64,000 nt of DNA. Source: Cladophialophora immunda (lineage: Eukaryota; Ascomycota; Eurotiomycetes; Chaetothyriales; Herpotrichiellaceae). Of the stretch, positions 22,286 to 33,349 are shown one piece after another (within the stretch, counting starts at the first letter, position 1; each line of letters begins with the position of its first letter). The notes beneath the pieces were generated by a model. That model had not been told where the DNA came from and searched no databases. It was given only the letters and a program-made list of their open reading frames with translations. Position numbers and translations under genes: made by a program. The stretch covers positions 310,001 to 374,000 of the forward strand of contig NW_015622548.1 of NCBI RefSeq assembly GCF_000835495.1, given 5' to 3'.

Positions 22286-24176
22286 CTAATTCATAGGATA
22301 CACCGGCCGCCATTCACTCAGAAACTCGTTTCGCGGGCCGCTCAGGGTACTCTTTGTCCTGCGCTGGTACTTGCCATAGCCCAACTTGCCGACGACCTCG
22401 CCCTCTTTGAAGACGACTGTGCCTCTGACCAGCGTGTACCTCGGCCAATTCTTGAACTCGATACCTTCGAAAGGAGTATAGTCGATAGCATGGTGCAACA
22501 TGTCGTTGGTCAATTTGAACGGCTTGAATTTATCCTGCGGATACCAGATGGTTAAGTCTGCGTCGAACCCCGGGCCGATGGTCCCTTTGTTGGTCAGGCC
22601 GTACAGCTTGGCCGGATTTGTGGCCGTGACTTCAACAAACTTCTGCGGCGTGATTCGTCCCGTGAGCACGCCGCCAGACCATAGCAGCGGTACTCGTGTC
22701 TCGACCCCCGGCAGCCCGTTGGGGATGTATTGGAACTTGCCCTGTTCGCCGCCGCCGTGTGCCAGACCGCGCAGTTTACCTTGTGGATGGTCGAACTTGA
22801 TGGGTGCGTGGTCCGACGACAAGGTGGTGAAGGTCCCGTTCTTGATCCCCGTCCAGATGGCGTCCTGGTCTGCTGGCTCTTCGCGGATCGGTGGCGAACA
22901 GACGCATTTGGCGCCTTCGAAGCCTTCCTTTTTCATGCTCTCGGCCAGGAGGAAGAGGTACTGCGGACAGGTTTCGCCGTGGACGGGCAGAAGGCGGGTC
23001 TGGGCGTCGCGAATGACCCGGGTGGCATGTCCGCCCGAGATGTGGACGAGGAGGATGGGCGTGTCCATGAGCTCGGCCAGGACAATGGCTCGATTCTAAG
23101 AGAACCCCCAAATGCGTCAGCCGGCCCGTCTAGTTCCCTCTTTTGTCCTGGCAATTTCCACGTTCCACATTCCATGTGTTTAGTGAAGAAGATCACTTAC
23201 CGTGGCCTCGGCCTCGACAATCGGCGGCCTCGACGTCCCGTGATGATACGGCGCCGTCATGCCCTGCTCCTCCAGATGCTCCGTCATCCAGTCAATCACA
23301 TCGGCATTCTCGGCATGCACCATGGTGGTGATGCCCAAGCGCCGGGCCGCGTGCATCACATCCAGAATCTCATAGTCCCTCAGCTGGAAGGCCTTGTAGG
23401 TCATGTAGATCTTGACGCTGGTGATGCCGTACCGCTCGACCATCATGGGCAGGTCGACCTCGAGGATGTGCTTGGTGGGATTGGACAGGATCATGTGGAA
23501 GCCGTAGTCGCAGTACGACTGGCCGTCGGCGAGCTTGGCGTACTCCTCCAGCACGGGCACCAGGCTCTCGTCGTTGCGCAGCTGGCTCGCGAAGGTGATG
23601 ACGGTGGTGGTGCCGCCGGCCACGGCGCTGCGCGTGCCCGTGTCGTACGTGTCGTTGGTGTAGTTGGCCAGGTCGGGGATCTTGCCGTTGGTGATCTGTG
23701 TGCGCATCAGGCTGTCGACCGACGCCTCGTACAGCTGGCTCAGGTGGACGTGGGTGTCGATGCCGCCGGGCGTGATGTAGGCGCCCTCGGCGTCGAGGAT
23801 GGAGACCTGGTCGCCGTTGCGGACGGGGAGGTCGCGGGCCACGGCGACGATGGTGCCATCCTAACAGGTCAGAGAGAGGCGTTAGGTCTTGTATATGCAA
23901 AGTCTATGCCCAAGGGACTCGAACGCTGTGAAAGGGCAAGAAAACAGCGGAATGGATGGGGTGCCAGACTAGGGATGAAGAGGCTGGTAGAAAGGCAGAA
24001 ACAACTGGTAGAATTGTATTTCCTTTCTCCCGCTTCTCAATCTTCGTCACTCTTTTTCCTCTCCCTCTCTTCCCACCCTGGATGAGTTTACGCACCTTGA
24101 CTCCAATATCGCAGTTGTACCAAATATCCGACGCCGTCACGACATTGCCGTTACGCACAATCAGGTCGAACTCCAT
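22286..24176 (-). CDS. dihydropyrimidinase / hydantoinase-type amidohydrolase
   Basis: Binuclear-zinc amidohydrolase that opens cyclic amides such as dihydrouracil, dihydrothymine or hydantoins. Three exons: 24176-24096, 23860-23201 and 23095-22286 (introns 235 and 105 nt, both phase 0); 516 residues, normal for the family. It starts MEFDLIVRNGNVVTASD. All metal ligands are visible: His64 and His66 (DTHVHL), Lys177 that would be carbamylated (SVKIYMTY), His209 (MVHAEN), His265 (VHISGGH) and Asp342 (SSDHAP). The 'ETCPQYL' and 'GFDADLTIW' motifs fit the dihydropyrimidinase/hydantoinase branch, to which yeast Pyd2 belongs. Neighbours are a permease for nucleobase-like compounds and an FAH-family hydrolase. 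No dihydropyrimidine dehydrogenase or beta-ureidopropionase is in the window, so the substrate is open. Confidence 0.94.
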
Positions 24177-25618
24177 GCTTTCTGTTCTCGCGATCCCGAC
24201 GCACCCCCCACAAAAAGGGTGATTTTCAGCGAGGAGCAGCACGCAACCGAGATATCCAAACAATCGATAATTAGAATGAAAAAGTCAAGAGACATGTTTA
24301 CAAAGTCCACAACCAGCCAAGCCCCAGGTCGGCGTCCCAATGTCCCCCCAATCCTTCCTGAGGGTCGAACCCAGCGCACGAGCCGCGCGAATCAACTGGC
24401 CCTTTTTCCGTCCCTTGGGTTTGAAGCCGAAGGAGCAGGCCCGGCCAACGTGTGGACTGTAAGACGGGTCTATGGGCCATCGATAGATGGTGGTGGGGTC
24501 TGCGAAATACTTCCAGACATACATACGGCCAAGGGACTAGTGCTCGTGCCTAGAGAGGCGGCCGTGTAAGGGCAATAGATCCACCTGCATAGGTAACTAG
24601 GTGGGTGGTAGGTAGCGAAACCCACACGCTCTTTCACAGGACTTGATCGAAGCGACATCGGGATTGAACAGTGGACGGCGCGGCAAGGGGAGCAGACATG
24701 GAGACGACTCAAGCCTGGAGAGGGGGCAGAGTCAACATCCACCTGAGACTTGATCCACGGTCCGGACGAGATATGAGAGACACCGACACGCGGAGATTGG
24801 GACCATATCGCTCTATTGCCTCCTGTCGGGTTAAGCTATGGGCGACCAAGCGGCTTTCTGGGGCCTGCATCTGTTATCCGGCAGAAACAAAGGCAACATA
24901 CCCAGCAAGTTCTGAAGATCCACCTCCAAGGCAGACACAAACCGAGGGTGGGTTTTCGAACAATCGCCTTAGCCGATCCAGGCAGGAGAAAAGAATCTGG
25001 GGAGAGACTTTCATTGATAGGGCGACGTGTGGAGAACGAAGGGGGAGGCGTTGGATAGATAGGAGCTTCGGACATGGGCGAAGTGCCGGATAGGAAGTTG
25101 TTTTCGGCACGACGAGGCACCCTGGTCAACGGCTTTGGCGTTTCTGGACTGTCAGACCCGTTTCGAAGGTAGGAAAGGTGTACAGAAATGGGCACTGGTG
25201 GGTGTACATACTTGGATATTGCGTCGTTGAAGTGGATGGATGGATGGATGGAGGGGAGTGTGTCAATGTAGATTGATTGCGCCGAGTCTTGATCCTCCCC
25301 CAGACATTCTCCACATGATGGTTTCTGGCCAACAGTAATTCGGGGAGTGCATGATACAGCACTGGCCACATTCAAGGCTGGGCGTTCAGGGGCGGATGGT
25401 ATGTGGTATGGTGTATAGATGGCAAGCATCGAGTCTTTGCTGCAACTTCGCACTCAACGGCCTCATTGTCGAGGAAGCAGGACCAAAATCATGATTGAAT
25501 TTACTCGTATATACTTGATCTCAATCTCCCACCCATCTCCTATGCTCATGTATCCAGCAAAATTGCCTATTCCTCTGACCACGGCCCCCTCTTTCATACA
25601 GATCTAGGGAGTATAGCA
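24177..25618. promoter_or_regulatory. long upstream region of the dihydropyrimidinase gene
   Basis: About 1.4 kb between the permease 3' end and the dihydropyrimidinase start. No coding region is supported on either strand. GATA-type motifs occur at 24265-24270 (CGATAA, ~90 bp from the start codon), 24481-24486 (CGATAG) and 25015-25020 (TGATAG), which could serve an AreA-type nitrogen regulator. Such motifs are also expected by chance at a few per kb. Confidence 0.4.
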
Positions 25619-27742
25619 TCACTCCATCTTGGACGCCACCACGGTACTCTGGCCGATATCCTTCTCCGTCGCCGACTCGACATCCTCCTCCCCATTCACG
25701 GGTCCGATCGACGACAAGACCTCGCGGCCGTGAATGACAGCCGGATTGAAGTTCGGGAGATCTGCCGGGCTGAACTCTTCGACCGCCGTCTCTTCAAACT
25801 TTAGCCCCATGCTCTTGATTAGCTTCTGGTTCTTGGTCGGCCAGAAATAGCACAAGGGCACGTAGACGGCGATGGAGACGGCAAACGACAGACACCATCC
25901 CAGATGGCCCAGGTTCATGGCCGTCTCGGACACGTTGGCGCCCAGGGAGCCGCAGAAGCCGGGGAAAGGGATGACCACACCGACGATGTAGGCGATGTAC
26001 GCCTGAATGTTCCAGCCGCGGTAGTAGTAGTAGTGCGGATTGGCGCGGCTGCCGTCGTACAGGTGCTGCAGGAAGATGTTGCCTTTGGTCAAGATGAAGT
26101 ACTCGGCGATCATGATACCGACGGCTGAGGCCATGAAGATAATGTAGCCGCCGAGGAAGTTGAGAAATACTGGAGATTCGTCAGTCCCATAGTTGACAAC
26201 ATTCGTCAAGCAAGACGTCATAGCGTCCTACACACGACAAGAATAAATGGTGGGGAGAGAAAAGCTCTTACCCGTTGCCGATCGAAGAATCTGCCATGGA
26301 TTGACGGCCCAGGCCAGACATAGACCCAAGAACTGCCCTCGAGTTATGTTGATGTATCGTGGCAGAAGCAAGGTGCTGTCCGCCCCGAATGGAATCATGT
26401 TCGCTGCAACGTTCGTGCCCAGAATCAACAAGGCCCAAAAACTGGCGCACACAAAGACGGCAAACCGGACCCCCGAAGTGTCGTATCGCCGCAAGATGGC
26501 GTCGAGGAGATCCCACGGATTCCACAGCTCGAGCCCCCACGAGTGGTTGATCGCCGACGTGGCCAGGATGCCCAGCGAGGCTGAGATGGTCACGCTAATA
26601 GGATTGGCGATCAGCTGCGGCCAGACCGAGGCGTATTTGTATTTTGCCCAACGACTGAAATCTGGTTGGTTCGTAATGATGTTGGCCTCGCACGGGTAAG
26701 TTTATACTCTCTCTGTCAAGGAAGATAGAAACTTACAGTATTGCCCAGGCCGCTGTTGAAGGCATAAACGACGAACCAGGCAAAGCTCGTCGACGTCGAG
26801 GCCGGAGCCCCAGGAATTCCTCCGCCGATGTTACCCTTGGTGTTGGCCATGCAGAAGATAAACAGACCGAAGCAGGCCGGCACGACCGTGACCATCTTGA
26901 GAGTAAAGACCCAACGCAACTGGTATGGTCGGAGAAGGGTGAAGGGGATGTGGACGAGCCAGTACAGGAAGAAGGCGATGAACTGGGCCGAAGACATGCC
27001 CACAGATGCGGGGATAGAGTTGTGTAGGTTGCGGTACGAGTCGCCAAATACTGTGTTTGGTGTCAGTATGGAACTCAATATAAGTTCTTGCGTTCTCTAT
27101 ACACATGACATACCGGCCGTCAACATGTTCACCACAAAGGAAGATCCAATGTACAGCTTGATGGCGTAGTAAACGATAGCCAACACAGCACGCGCAAAGA
27201 CGACGTAGTAGGCGCCCCATGTGCCAAAGACCGCGCGAGAGATGATGGGATATCCGACATGGTAGACCTCTCCAGACCGCGAGTTGATGGCCATGGCCAC
27301 CGAGCTCAGCACCTGGCTGAAGAAGACAATCAGGATGGACTGCCACCAATTCAGTCCGCAGCCGATCATGACCGAGCCCAACGTCCAGTTGTCCATGGAC
27401 AGGGAGAAGTAGAAGAAGAAGTAGTTCCACCACGCCCATGTTCGGGCTTCAGGAGGTGTCGGAAGGAGGTCTAACGCCGACAGCTTCAGGTCAGATGATC
27501 TGCATTGATCGTAGAGCAGACAGAGAGCAATCGAAGGGGAGCGTACCATCGTTGATCCAGGAATATGAACCTGTAGGATCCGCATTCGAGCCTGGAGTGC
27601 GGAGGTACTGCTTGAAGTTCTCCTTGCTCTGGATTCCACGCTTGAAGTTGGCCTTTTTGATGCGGAACGAAGCCAGGAGGTTCTTGGGACGAAAGGCGTT
27701 GATGCCGGTGATCCGGGGTTTATCCAAGTCGGAGGTGCCCAT
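25619..27742 (-). CDS. NCS1 family permease (uracil/allantoin/uridine type)
   Basis: Proton-coupled importer of nucleobases or related heterocycles in the plasma membrane. Five exons: 27742-27547, 27470-27114, 27050-26737, 26686-26272 and 26169-25619 (introns 76, 63, 50 and 102 nt); 610 residues with about 12 hydrophobic segments. NCS1 landmarks: N-terminal 'INAFRPKNLLASFRI', then 'LLPTPPEARTWAWWNYFFFY' entering helix 1, 'VGYPIISRAVFGTWGAYYVV', NQPDFSRWAKYKY, 'NPWQILRSATG' and 'GGYIIFMASAVGIMIAEYFI'. The cytosolic tail ends STVVASKME. The acceptor of intron 3 (26688-26687) is preceded by G rather than C or T; a stop codon upstream in that frame forces this site. The pattern fits the Fur-type fungal subgroup (uracil, allantoin, uridine), but the substrate cannot be read. 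It is divergent from the PhyH gene. Confidence 0.93.
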
Positions 27743-28518
27743 ACTGCCGTTTCACAAATGCTCCCTTGGAGAGTTCGACGATGAATGAGGATGAGAATAT
27801 TGAAAGGATGGGCTCACAGAGGACCACAGTGGAGATGTGGTGTGGGAGCTGCGGCTTCTGATATACTGCAGTCCGCAGCTAGTCCTCGCAACATGGCACA
27901 GATGATCGATTCCAACTCTTCAACGTCTCCTTCACCCACAGTGGCAACAAGTCCGCAACGACAAGGTCCAAATGCATCTTGAGGAGTCCAGACTGGTCAC
28001 CTTGGTCCACTGGACGGCAATCCTATCAATCTGGGTGGCTGTACAAGCCTATCACGCGTATCCGGCAATATACGTCCACCCTGTTTGGTGTCTGACAAGA
28101 TAAGTTCAACGTCGCATCCAGGGCTCGACCCCAGTCTCCCGCCTCGCACGTTCCACAGACACTAAGCTGTACAGCCGATCACCGACACCCCGGTTCGTGC
28201 ATTCTCTAGTTCGGCTCAAACGCCAATTGCCCTTATCAACAGTGGATACCAGCCAGCGTCCTGATTCTATTCCGACCGAACGGCCGATACGAGTCCAATC
28301 CCAACCTCGTCGCCGATGTTCCGGATAGGTTGATGTTTTCTTGATGGTAGAACATGTCGGGTTCAAAGGAGTCTATAATTTTGAAAACAAAACAAGACTG
28401 GCTTACAGAGTACCTATAATTGGACAAGAGAGAGGAAACAAATCCAGGAATCGTGGCACCCAGAGCACAGGATTCAGCGCACAGCAGTGTCTTTTATCGC
28501 ATTTCAAGTTCAATAATC
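27743..28518. promoter_or_regulatory. shared divergent promoter, NCS1 permease / PhyH dioxygenase, with GATA motifs
   Basis: 776 bp between the divergent starts. GATA-type motifs are at 28023-28028 and 28049-28054 (TGATAG on the minus strand), 28098-28104 (AGATAAG) and 28233-28238 (TGATAA on minus). Three of the four fall within 82 bp. AreA/Nit2 nitrogen activation is the usual reading for such sites in fungi; here it is inference. Confidence 0.45.
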
Positions 28519-29849
28519 ATGCCGTCTGCCATTCTCAAAGAACCCAAGCCCGATGGGCCACGTCGTGTGCCACTGATGGACGAAGATGTCAAGAAGGGAT
28601 CCTACTCAGCCCCAGCGCTGCAAATGGCCCTTGAAGGACTCCATCAAGATGGGATGGTCGTTCTCAAAGGCGTCGTGGACCCAGAACACTGCGACATCCT
28701 TCACAAGCATATGAGCGGTGACCGGAATCGGATTTTGAGAGAAAGACATGCCGGGGCGAAAGTGTACAACCAGGGCGTGAAGTGTGAGTTCAGTTGAACA
28801 GCCCGGAAAGTCGATCCCAAAGAGAAGATTGCAGGATGCTGATGAGAAACTCGAGGAAACAGCAAATATACTACAGGCTCCTCCATTCACGAAGCCTGAG
28901 TTGTTGTTTGAAGATGTCCATTTCAATCCGTTTGTGATCCAGGTGATGAACGCGTAAGTCTGGTCCCTCTCTATCTGCTATATCACACCGAGAGCTCCAA
29001 TTCTAGTCTCCTTCCTCTTTCCCCACAATCCAAAATTGCTGAGCTGACTTGTGTATAGCTACCTCGGGGCCAACCCTAAATGGATCATGTCCACTGGCAA
29101 CAACGCCCTCGCCGGCACCGGTGGCCTGCGCCAGCCCGTCCACAAGGACACCCGCTTCCGCCACCCGAAATGTCCGTTCGTCATCGTGGCCAATACAGCC
29201 CTCAACGACTTCACGCTCGACAACGGCGCCACCGAGTTCTGGCTCGGCTCACATGCCTTCACCGACGAGCGCGACCAGACCATCGCCACCCCGGAGACGG
29301 TCTTTGGGAAGCAAAAGGTCGGCACACCATCGTGTCCTGTGCTCGAAGAGGCCGTCGAGGCACGCAGAGCCGTGAGACCGCCTGTGCGCGCAACCATGAA
29401 GAAAGGGGATGTGATGTTGAGGGACTTCCGAACGTGGCATGCCGGGATGCCAAACGCGACTGAACAGGATAGGATCATGGTGGCGCAGATTTGGATGGTA
29501 AGTGCATTGGTCTCCCCGGACTACAATCTTGCATTTGGAGCATTGACGATGGCCATTTGGTCCCTCTTTTCCGTTGCCATGCATTGTGCTATGGTCTGAT
29601 CTGCTCCCTGACACCATGTTCGTCCGACAGGCACCATGGTATCCAAACTTCATCACCCGACTCAATCTCCCCCTCGCCCAGGCCGAGTGGTTCCAGAGCC
29701 GGGCCAACAAACTTCCCATGGAGATCATGGCCAACTATATCGCCGACGACGCCGTTGAGTTCGACCAGCACCGCGACAACTTTTCAATGGAACCGAGTCA
29801 TTACCTCGACTATTATGATACTGCACCTCAGAACTATAGATATGATTGA
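28519..29849 (+). CDS. phytanoyl-CoA dioxygenase (PhyH) family 2-oxoglutarate/Fe(II) oxygenase
   Basis: Non-heme iron hydroxylase, probably cytosolic. Four exons: 28519-28783, 28863-28953, 29059-29497 and 29631-29849 (introns 79, 105 and 133 nt); 337 residues. The iron-binding triad is visible as His147 and Asp149 (PVHKDT) and His246 (TWHAGMPN), with the Arg of EQDRIMV as the likely 2-oxoglutarate anchor. 'NALAGTGGLRQPVHKDTRF' and 'VANTALNDFTLDNGATEFWL' are typical of fungal PhyH proteins related to small-molecule rather than fatty-acyl-CoA hydroxylases. The start at 28519 begins MPSAILKEPKPDG; the upstream in-frame extension to 28420 looks noncoding. It shares a promoter with the NCS1 permease, suggesting it acts on the imported compound or its product. 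Confidence 0.9.
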
Positions 29850-30601
29850 AAGAAGAAATCATGGGTAGGCAGAATCAGAGTCAGTCAGAGGTGGAGGCTT
29901 CCTGGAGGCTAGGAAGGGGAGAGATGGGAAATGTTGGCAAGAAAGGGACAAGAGGACTCAATGTAACCCACTGAAAACATAAATTCAAACGCTAGAAAAC
30001 CAAAGGTGTTTGAATAACTGAGACATGATGTCCCATCGATGTTCATGTCACAGTAAGGTGTACTGGTAGAATCTCAGGTTACTATGTCCTTCTTATAAGA
30101 GACGAGAAATATATCAGAACACATTGAAGTTAGCAGTGTGCACCAACACACAACACCACCCTAGAGCTCCAAAGGCCCCTGGTTTGGAAGAGACACGGCG
30201 AGTTTGATTGCAGTATCGATGCTTCTTTGTACAAGAGTGTTACGGCCACTACCTGCCTTTAACAGGGGAAGGTAACGTAAGACCCCATAGATAGAGAAAG
30301 GCCGCTTATCGATAGAGTATTTGGAGTTGTAATTACGGAGTACCCTGTAGCCTGTTACGCTGTTAGCCTCTCGGTGGCTCCCGGCGCTTAATCATGTAAC
30401 GAATTCGAGGAAGGGAGCCAAGCTGCAGACATGCTCCGCCATAGGCTCAATTTCCTCATGGACACGTTTACTCCAGATCCGGGGAACCAAGGAAAGATTC
30501 ATTAGCAGCGGTGCCAGGACTTTTTGTCTGCTGTTTTGACCCCGTCGCTAGCAGGCGACGAGACCACAACATCGAGTCGGTCGGTCTACACTATCATCTC
30601 C
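29850..30601. other. intergenic, no supported gene
   Basis: About 750 bp between the PhyH gene and the Use1 gene, AT-richer in its middle. No coding region or RNA gene is supported. Confidence 0.5.
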
Positions 30602-31678
30602 ATGTCCTTGACCACGGCACTGCGACCCGTCGCGCTCCCATTTGGTGCGGGCCAAAGGCGGGATCACTCTTCTACAGACAACACCCAAGGCCGACCTTTC
30701 CATCATGAAGTTAGCTACCTCAACCTCCATCGCACCCTCACCCGGTACCAAGAGTTGATCCTCCTGACGCCATCTCCTTCCGACACCAACCATACCGCCG
30801 AGTTGACCCCGCTGCAAAAGCAGGTCCAGGCCGAATTGTGGTCTCCGTTGCCGTACCACCGCACGAAATGGCTGCGCAACGTCGAGGGCGCTCGCACACT
30901 ACTTCTACACCTGGAGCGAAAGGCACAGACTATCCGCGTACAGCGGGCTAAATATGAGGCTATCAAGGATCTGGCCGAGAAGAGAACAATCATCAAGAGA
31001 CTGAGGGACCGGATCGAGGACATCGCGAGGGAGGTTGAGATGATGGGGCCGGAGGAGTGGAAGCCGCCCATTGTCGACGACGGAGGGGAAACCATTTATG
31101 ACTTTTTGCAGACGCAGGTGCAGTCCCATGTGACTGAGGACTCAGCGAAGAAGAGCACGCATGACGCTCCACTACTAGAAGGGAAACCCGTCAAAAGCAT
31201 GCAGGAGGAGGAACATCCCGCAGAGGCCATAGAAAAGAATCAAGATACGAGGGAAGAATTGTTCGGGGCTTCGAGTCTGCGGCGACGAGGCAAAGGACAA
31301 GGCGACACGAACAAAGCTGATGCGCAGGCCAGCGGTGTCTCGAATTTTGCTGGGACAGAGCGATCACTCTTGGATTCTTCGCGTGTGCACGAAGACATTA
31401 CAGCGTCTCTGGTGAAAATGGCAGCCCAGCTAAAACAGGAACAGAGGAAGCTTCAGTTCTCTCTGGAACAAGACAAGGGCATCTTGGGTCGGGCGATCGA
31501 AGGACTAGATGTCAGCCTGAGCGGGATGGAGGCGGCGAGCAAGAACATGGCATTCCTGAAACGCATGAGCGAAGAAGAGGGATGGTTTGGACGACTGAAG
31601 CTGTACGGTATGATCTTCGCCATGTGGGTGGTTGCATTTCTGCTGGTGTTTGTGTGTCCCAAGTTGAGATTTGGGTGA
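30602..31678 (+). CDS. use1: Use1-type SNARE (ER retrograde fusion)
   Basis: Q-SNARE of the endoplasmic reticulum, working with Sec20, Ufe1 and Sec22 and the Dsl1 tether in fusion of Golgi-derived COPI vesicles. Single exon, 358 residues from the ATG at 30602; the frame is open further upstream but without an ATG. The N-terminal half is helical and charged. The SNARE-like helix (~265-330) reads RVHEDITASLVKMAAQLKQE and continues through QFSLEQDKGILGRAIEGLD with heptad hydrophobics. A single C-terminal membrane anchor follows (LYGMIFAMWVVAFLLVFV) with a short lumenal tail, as in tail-anchored Use1. The middle (~180-260) is a low-complexity acidic linker. Neighbouring Vps23 is another trafficking factor, probably by chance. 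Confidence 0.85.
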   Translation: MSLTTALRPVALPFGAGQRRDHSSTDNTQGRPFHHEVSYLNLHRTLTRYQELILLTPSPSDTNHTAELTPLQKQVQAELWSPLPYHRTKWLRNVEGARTLLLHLERKAQTIRVQRAKYEAIKDLAEKRTIIKRLRDRIEDIAREVEMMGPEEWKPPIVDDGGETIYDFLQTQVQSHVTEDSAKKSTHDAPLLEGKPVKSMQEEEHPAEAIEKNQDTREELFGASSLRRRGKGQGDTNKADAQASGVSNFAGTERSLLDSSRVHEDITASLVKMAAQLKQEQRKLQFSLEQDKGILGRAIEGLDVSLSGMEAASKNMAFLKRMSEEEGWFGRLKLYGMIFAMWVVAFLLVFVCPKLRFG

Positions 31679-32413
31679 GGAGTAGCTGCAATGCGTTGCA
31701 TGTTGCACCTGCACATGCACATGCACATGCACAGCAGATTTGCAGGATGACGACAACAACCTGGACGGCGGCCCCGTTCTGAGATTTCTCTTGCCAGCAC
31801 CAGCAAGTGCCTGACGATCTCCACGCCTGGTGAGGCTTGCGGAACACACGAGCACACCAATGGAGCCAACATTCCTTGCCACGGGGGAATGTTCGTGAAC
31901 CTTGTATGGAATCAGGGAATCAAACGTCGAGGTCGAGGAGGAGTGGAGGGGTACCATTCCCGAGTGGTGATGGGTGGCTGTGGGTGGTGAGATGGGATTG
32001 CGTATTTGTGGTGAAGGGCATTCTCTGCTTTTCCCTCCTGTGCCTCGCAGGTGGCCGATTGCGAGATGGTCACTGATGGGCCATGGTTTGCCATGGTTCG
32101 CCCTGTGCCTCGGTGGGCTCCACCAGTGCTCCCCGATGACGTCGATGGCGCGCCACAAAGCCACTTGGCACAAAGCACACGCCCTCCACCAGCTGCGCCA
32201 GCACCCAGTGTGCCAGTGCCGTGCCTGCTGAAAACCAGGTTCACTGTCGCGACAAACAGAATTCAGCTTCCCAGCGTTTGTCTATAAATTGTGCTCAGAT
32301 CCTGGCTCAGTCCCTCTTCCATCTCTCCATCTCAGACCAAACCACGATTCGAAAGAAACTCTTATTGATACAAGCATCCAACACTAGCACACTGCACACC
32401 CACTCACTTCAAC
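31679..32413 (+). promoter_or_regulatory. promoter region of the CsbD/Hmp1-like gene
   Basis: About 735 bp upstream of the CsbD-like gene. A TATAAA box lies at 32283-32288, about 126 bp before the start codon, and the leader is C/A-rich as in strongly expressed fungal genes. A short GCACAT tandem repeat is at 31711-31732. Short CCCCT/AGGGG elements of stress-response type occur near 31940. Confidence 0.5.
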
Positions 32414-33015
32414 ATGTCTTCCAACGACAACACTTCTTCTCTTAAGTCGGTGGTCGACACTGCCACTGGCTATGTCCAGTCCGGTATTGCTGCTGTGACT
32501 GGTAGCACCGGCGACAAGGTGAGTTTGCGGTTCCAGTCTTGTCAATCCAAGTAGACCCTACTAACGTCACCTCCCAGGCAAAGGCCGAAGAATACAAGAA
32601 CAAGGGTGCCGCCGAGTCTGACCTTTCCCACACCGCTGCCAAGGCAGGGCCCTTCACCATCAGCTCTACCGGTGCTCCTGCCAAAGACAGTTCCGACCGT
32701 ACTCAAGGCCAATGGGACCAGACTATTGGCAGCGCTAAAGAGACCATCGGCAACCTCGTCGGCAGCGAGAATCTGAAGCAACAAGGCCGCGAACAGAATC
32801 TGCAGGGCCAAGGACAAGAGGCTAAGGGTCAACTGAGTGACCTCGGCAAGGGCGTCAGCGATCGCGCTCAAGGAGCTGTCGGCAGTGCCGTGGCGGGCTT
32901 GACTGGCGACCGCACCGAGCAAGCCAAATACAACGAGATGCACGACGAGGGCAAGACCAGGCAGCGTGGGGTTGAGTTGGATCTCGACAAGCAGGCTGCC
33001 GCTCAACAGAAATAG
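32414..33015 (+). CDS. CsbD-like / Hmp1-type stress protein
   Basis: Small hydrophilic protein of 180 residues in two exons, 32414-32518 and 32578-33015. The 59-nt intron has a perfect TACTAAC branch site. It starts MSSNDNTSSLKSVVDTATG. The middle carries a CsbD-like motif with Gly, Gln and Lys: 'GQWDQTIGSAKETIGNLVGS' followed by 'NLKQQGREQNLQGQGQEAKG'. Relatives in filamentous fungi are often annotated as mismatched base pair and cruciform DNA recognition protein (Hmp1 of Ustilago), while bacterial CsbD is a general stress protein. The protein lacks aromatic core residues and is probably largely unfolded. The TATA box and near-consensus intron signals suggest high or inducible expression; function is unproven. 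Confidence 0.85.
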
Positions 33016-33349
33016 ATTGCAGGCAAGTCACCAACACGGAGGCTGCAACAGATGACTGATGGGGTGATGGATCCTGTACCAGGAAGGCACAAACATGAGC
33101 GGTGCCTGATGATGTTGTACGATTAGTCTTAGCTTTATGATACCCCCAAATCCAGATTCCATCGACAGCTAATTGTCTCCTTGTTGTGAACGTGAGACTT
33201 CTCGTAGCATTTGCATCCAGCAGCCTCCCCGCATTACCTAATATCTTTGGTAGAGGCTTGGCCAATAGAAGACGACCAGGCCCCAACACCAGAATCGCAT
33301 CCGCCGTCCAAATCTACCAGGAGCATTCTCTCGAGTGATTGTTACGTCA
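33016..33349. other. intergenic, no supported gene
   Basis: 334 bp between the CsbD-like gene and the Vps23 gene, holding a 3' UTR and the Vps23 promoter. Nothing else seen. Confidence 0.5.

Noticed and set aside
22730..24085. Plus-strand frame of 451 codons opposite the dihydropyrimidinase gene
   Set aside because: Antisense shadow; the minus strand encodes all metal-binding motifs of the amidohydrolase and this frame crosses its introns.
28420..28518. N-terminal extension of the PhyH protein
   Set aside because: The extra 33 residues do not look like the family and the ATG at 28519 fits the usual N-terminus.
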